Below are positions 62,380-64,000 of a stretch of DNA of 64,000 bases, piece after piece. Position 1 is the stretch's first letter. Every line of letters starts with the position of its first letter. Below the pieces are notes generated by a model, which was given only the letters and a program-made list of their open reading frames with translations, was not told the origin of the DNA and searched no databases. The position numbers and the translations under genes are program-made. The stretch is from CBDDFQ01 sp965227035. Lineage in GTDB: Bacteria; Pseudomonadota; Gammaproteobacteria; Burkholderiales; Burkholderiaceae_C. The stretch lies in contig OZ245724.1 of NCBI GenBank assembly GCA_965227035.1, forward strand, positions 2,852,001 through 2,916,000, written 5' to 3'.

Positions 62380-63483
62380 TCAGATGCCGGACTTGAGTGC
62401 GGCCAGCATCTTCGTATTCTCTTCTGCAGAACCGACGGTCAGGCGCAGGCAGTTGGCCAGCAATGGGTGCATTTTAGAAACGTTCTTGATCAGAATGCCA
62501 TTGGCCTTCAGATGTTCGAACGTTTTCTGGGCGTCTGAAACGCGCGTCAGGATCATGTTGGCGTCGCTTTTCCAGAATTTCAGGCCGGGGATAGACGCAA
62601 GCTCGGCGAGAAGGCGCTCGCGTTCCGCACGTAATTCTGCCGCTTGAGCCGCGAACACATCGGCATGCTCCAGCGCAAAAATGCCGCACTCGTAATTCAG
62701 CACGCTGATGTTGTAGGGCGGGCGAACCTTGTCTATCTCGGCGATCAACTCTTTCGCGCCCATCATGTAGCCGAGGCGGACACCCGCCAGACCGAACTTG
62801 CTCATGGTGCGCATGAGCAGCACATGGCTGTGTTTCGCGATGCGGTCGATGTAGCTCTGGCTGGAAAACGGCTGGTACGCCTCGTCGAACACGACGAACC
62901 CCGGAGCGGCTTCGACGATCTGCTCGATGACCGCGTCGTCCCACAGATTGGCAGTGGGGTTGTTCGGATAGGCGAGGTAGACGATGGAAGGTTGGTGTTT
63001 CTCGATCGCGGCCAGCATGGCGGGGCCGTCCAGCTCGAAATCTGCGGTCAAGGGCACGCCGACGAAGTTCAGTCCCAGAAGCTGGGCGCTCATTTCGTAC
63101 ATGACGAAGCCGGGCACGGGGGCAAGAATCGTCGCACCGGGAACTGCGCCGGCCAAGGCGACCAGTGAGATCAATTCATCCGAGCCGTTGCCCAGCATGA
63201 TGTCGAAGCCGGCAGGCATATCGGCCGACTCGGCGAGCATCTTCTTGAGATCGTTCACCCGACCATCCGGATAACGATTCAACGCGACCGACGCGAGCCG
63301 CTTGCCCAATTCGTCCTGCAGCTTCGGCGGCAGTCGATACGGGTTCTCCATCGCGTCCAGTTTGATCATGCCGCTCGCGTTTTGCACCAGATACGAATGC
63401 ATGGCGCGAACGTCCGGGCGGATGTTCTTTGCAATGCGCGATGCAAGATCGCTCTTCGAGTTTGTGGTGGTTGCATTGGACAT
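62380..63483 (-). CDS. hisC: Histidinol-phosphate aminotransferase
   Basis: A PLP-dependent class II aminotransferase (367 residues). The PLP lysine lies in RTMSKFGLAGVRLGY and the family block NPNNPTANLW is present. It lies 22 bases before hisB. Confidence 0.96.
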   Translation of the reverse strand: MSNATTTNSKSDLASRIAKNIRPDVRAMHSYLVQNASGMIKLDAMENPYRLPPKLQDELGKRLASVALNRYPDGRVNDLKKMLAESADMPAGFDIMLGNGSDELISLVALAGAVPGATILAPVPGFVMYEMSAQLLGLNFVGVPLTADFELDGPAMLAAIEKHQPSIVYLAYPNNPTANLWDDAVIEQIVEAAPGFVVFDEAYQPFSSQSYIDRIAKHSHVLLMRTMSKFGLAGVRLGYMMGAKELIAEIDKVRPPYNISVLNYECGIFALEHADVFAAQAAELRAERERLLAELASIPGLKFWKSDANMILTRVSDAQKTFEHLKANGILIKNVSKMHPLLANCLRLTVGSAEENTKMLAALKSGI

Positions 63484-63504
63484 GGCTGGATTCTGATTGG
63501 ACGC

Positions 63505-63870
63505 TCAGGGGCTACAGGGATAGGTATTCTTCAACGCATTCGACATGACCAGCTGCACCGGCATGTCCGCTTCGTAGGTGTCGTGATTGCGCTTGAGCTC
63601 GGCCTGGAACAAGGGCGACGCGGAGCTCGGCTCCATCTTGCGGCCGTCGATGCAGAAAATCGGTTTGCCACCATTGCGAACGGTAATGTCGTTGCTTTCG
63701 CGAATGCCTTCGAGCAAGCCGACGAGGTAGTACTGCACGTAGTTCTTGCCGTTCTTTTCGGTCTTCTCGATGGTGCGGAATTCGCGAATGCTCATGGCAT
63801 TGGCGGTGCCCGCGAAAACAAGAGCGGACGCCAGCAAGACGGCGATGAATCGGAAGCTCGAGCGGATCAT
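63505..63870 (-). CDS. Small secreted protein, Rap1a/Tai-like
   Basis: A 121-residue precursor with a signal peptide (FIAVLLASALVFAGTANA) and a mature domain of about 95 residues with two cysteines (PIFCIDG and the C-terminal TYPCSP) and YYLVGLLEGIRES. The pattern (GLLEG, FC-I, ALKNTYPC) resembles Rap1a/Tai-type proteins, but this is by eye only. The ATG at 63870 is chosen for the AAGGAA upstream; 63906 is the alternative. It sits between hisD and hisC, so it is probably cotranscribed with the his genes. Confidence 0.7.
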   Translation of the reverse strand: MIRSSFRFIAVLLASALVFAGTANAMSIREFRTIEKTEKNGKNYVQYYLVGLLEGIRESNDITVRNGGKPIFCIDGRKMEPSSASPLFQAELKRNHDTYEADMPVQLVMSNALKNTYPCSP

Positions 63871-63895
63871 TGGCGGGTTCCTTCGATGAATCTTC

Positions 63896-64000
63896 TTAAT
63901 CTTCATAACGTGGCTTGGGCACCGGCTTCAGCCGCATTTCCGCAGCACGCGCATGCGCCTGCAATCCCTCGCCGTAAGCCAACTCAGCTGCGATAGTGCC
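63896..64000 (-). CDS. hisD: Histidinol dehydrogenase, C-terminal end only
   Basis: The last 34 codons of a gene entering from beyond 64000. ELAYGEGLQAHARAAEMRL matches the HisD C-terminal helix (AEGL-AH-A pattern), and the position fits hisG-hisD-hisC order. It ends KPRYED. Confidence 0.8.
   Translation of the reverse strand, partial: GTIAAELAYGEGLQAHARAAEMRLKPVPKPRYED

Noticed and set aside
1..64000. Insertion sequences, prophage or CRISPR array
   Set aside because: No transposase or integrase frames and no spaced direct repeats were seen; nearly all DNA is accounted for by recognised genes.

Overview
This window is most of a photosynthesis gene cluster followed by housekeeping genes of a purple, phototrophic betaproteobacterium. 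The evidence is a complete bacteriochlorophyll a pathway core (bchF-N-B-H-L-M, bchC-X-Y-Z, bchG, part of bchP), type II reaction-centre and LH1 genes (pufB-A-L-M-C, puhA-B-C-E), and spheroidene/spirilloxanthin-type carotenoid genes (crtI, B, C, D, E, F). The housekeeping neighbourhood (sspA-sspB-petABC, tatABC, and a long his operon ending hisI-hisE) is typical of Burkholderiales. Oxygen-dependent acsF is the only cyclase seen, which fits an aerobic or facultative phototroph of the Rhodoferax/Limnohabitans/Rubrivivax type. The genus cannot be fixed from the sequence alone.

Layout: (1) 1-5727, minus strand: bchP (cut by the window edge), a PucC-family carrier, bchG, ppsR and the cobalamin-domain antirepressor aerR. 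(2) 5798-20202, plus strand: bchF, bchN, bchB, bchH, bchL, bchM, lhaA, puhA, puhB, puhC, acsF, puhE, mostly with 1-4 base start/stop overlaps. (3) 20270-23859: a second ppsR-like gene and a bacteriophytochrome with no kinase domain. (4) 23902-35392, minus strand: heme oxygenase downstream of pufC, then pufM, pufL, pufA, pufB, bchZ, bchY, bchX, bchC, crtF and crtE (transcribed from crtE towards pufC and the oxygenase). (5) 35475-37939: crtD-crtC. (6) 37990-40776, minus: crtI, crtB and an unrecognised 39-residue membrane protein. (7) 40805-47835: a System I cytochrome c maturation operon ccmA-I. (8) 48019-64000: tRNA-Thr, sspB, sspA, petC-B-A, mscL, pdxA, a NIF3-like gene, a DegQ/DegS-type protease, tatC-B-A, hinT and hisE-I-F-A-H-B-C, a small secreted protein and the end of hisD.

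How it fits together: PpsR is expected to repress through TGT-N12-ACA palindromes. I find these in four intergenic regions: bchG, aerR/bchF, crtE/crtD and crtI/ccmA. In several cases the deduced -10 box lies only 6-7 bases from an ATG that has no Shine-Dalgarno sequence, so these mRNAs look leaderless. AerR, the PpsR paralogue and the bacteriophytochrome are likely inputs on the repressor. Heme oxygenase, which makes the phytochrome's biliverdin, sits at the tail of the puf transcription unit. The ccm operon would attach hemes to the tetraheme PufC and to cytochrome c1, and it shares a PpsR box with crtI.

The most interesting points are: the acidic, probably DNA-binding-deficient recognition helix of the second PpsR; loss of the axial histidine and an internal start in AerR; the leaderless PpsR promoters; the crtB-coupled 39-residue protein; and the ccm/PpsR link. 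I see no IS element, CRISPR array or prophage.
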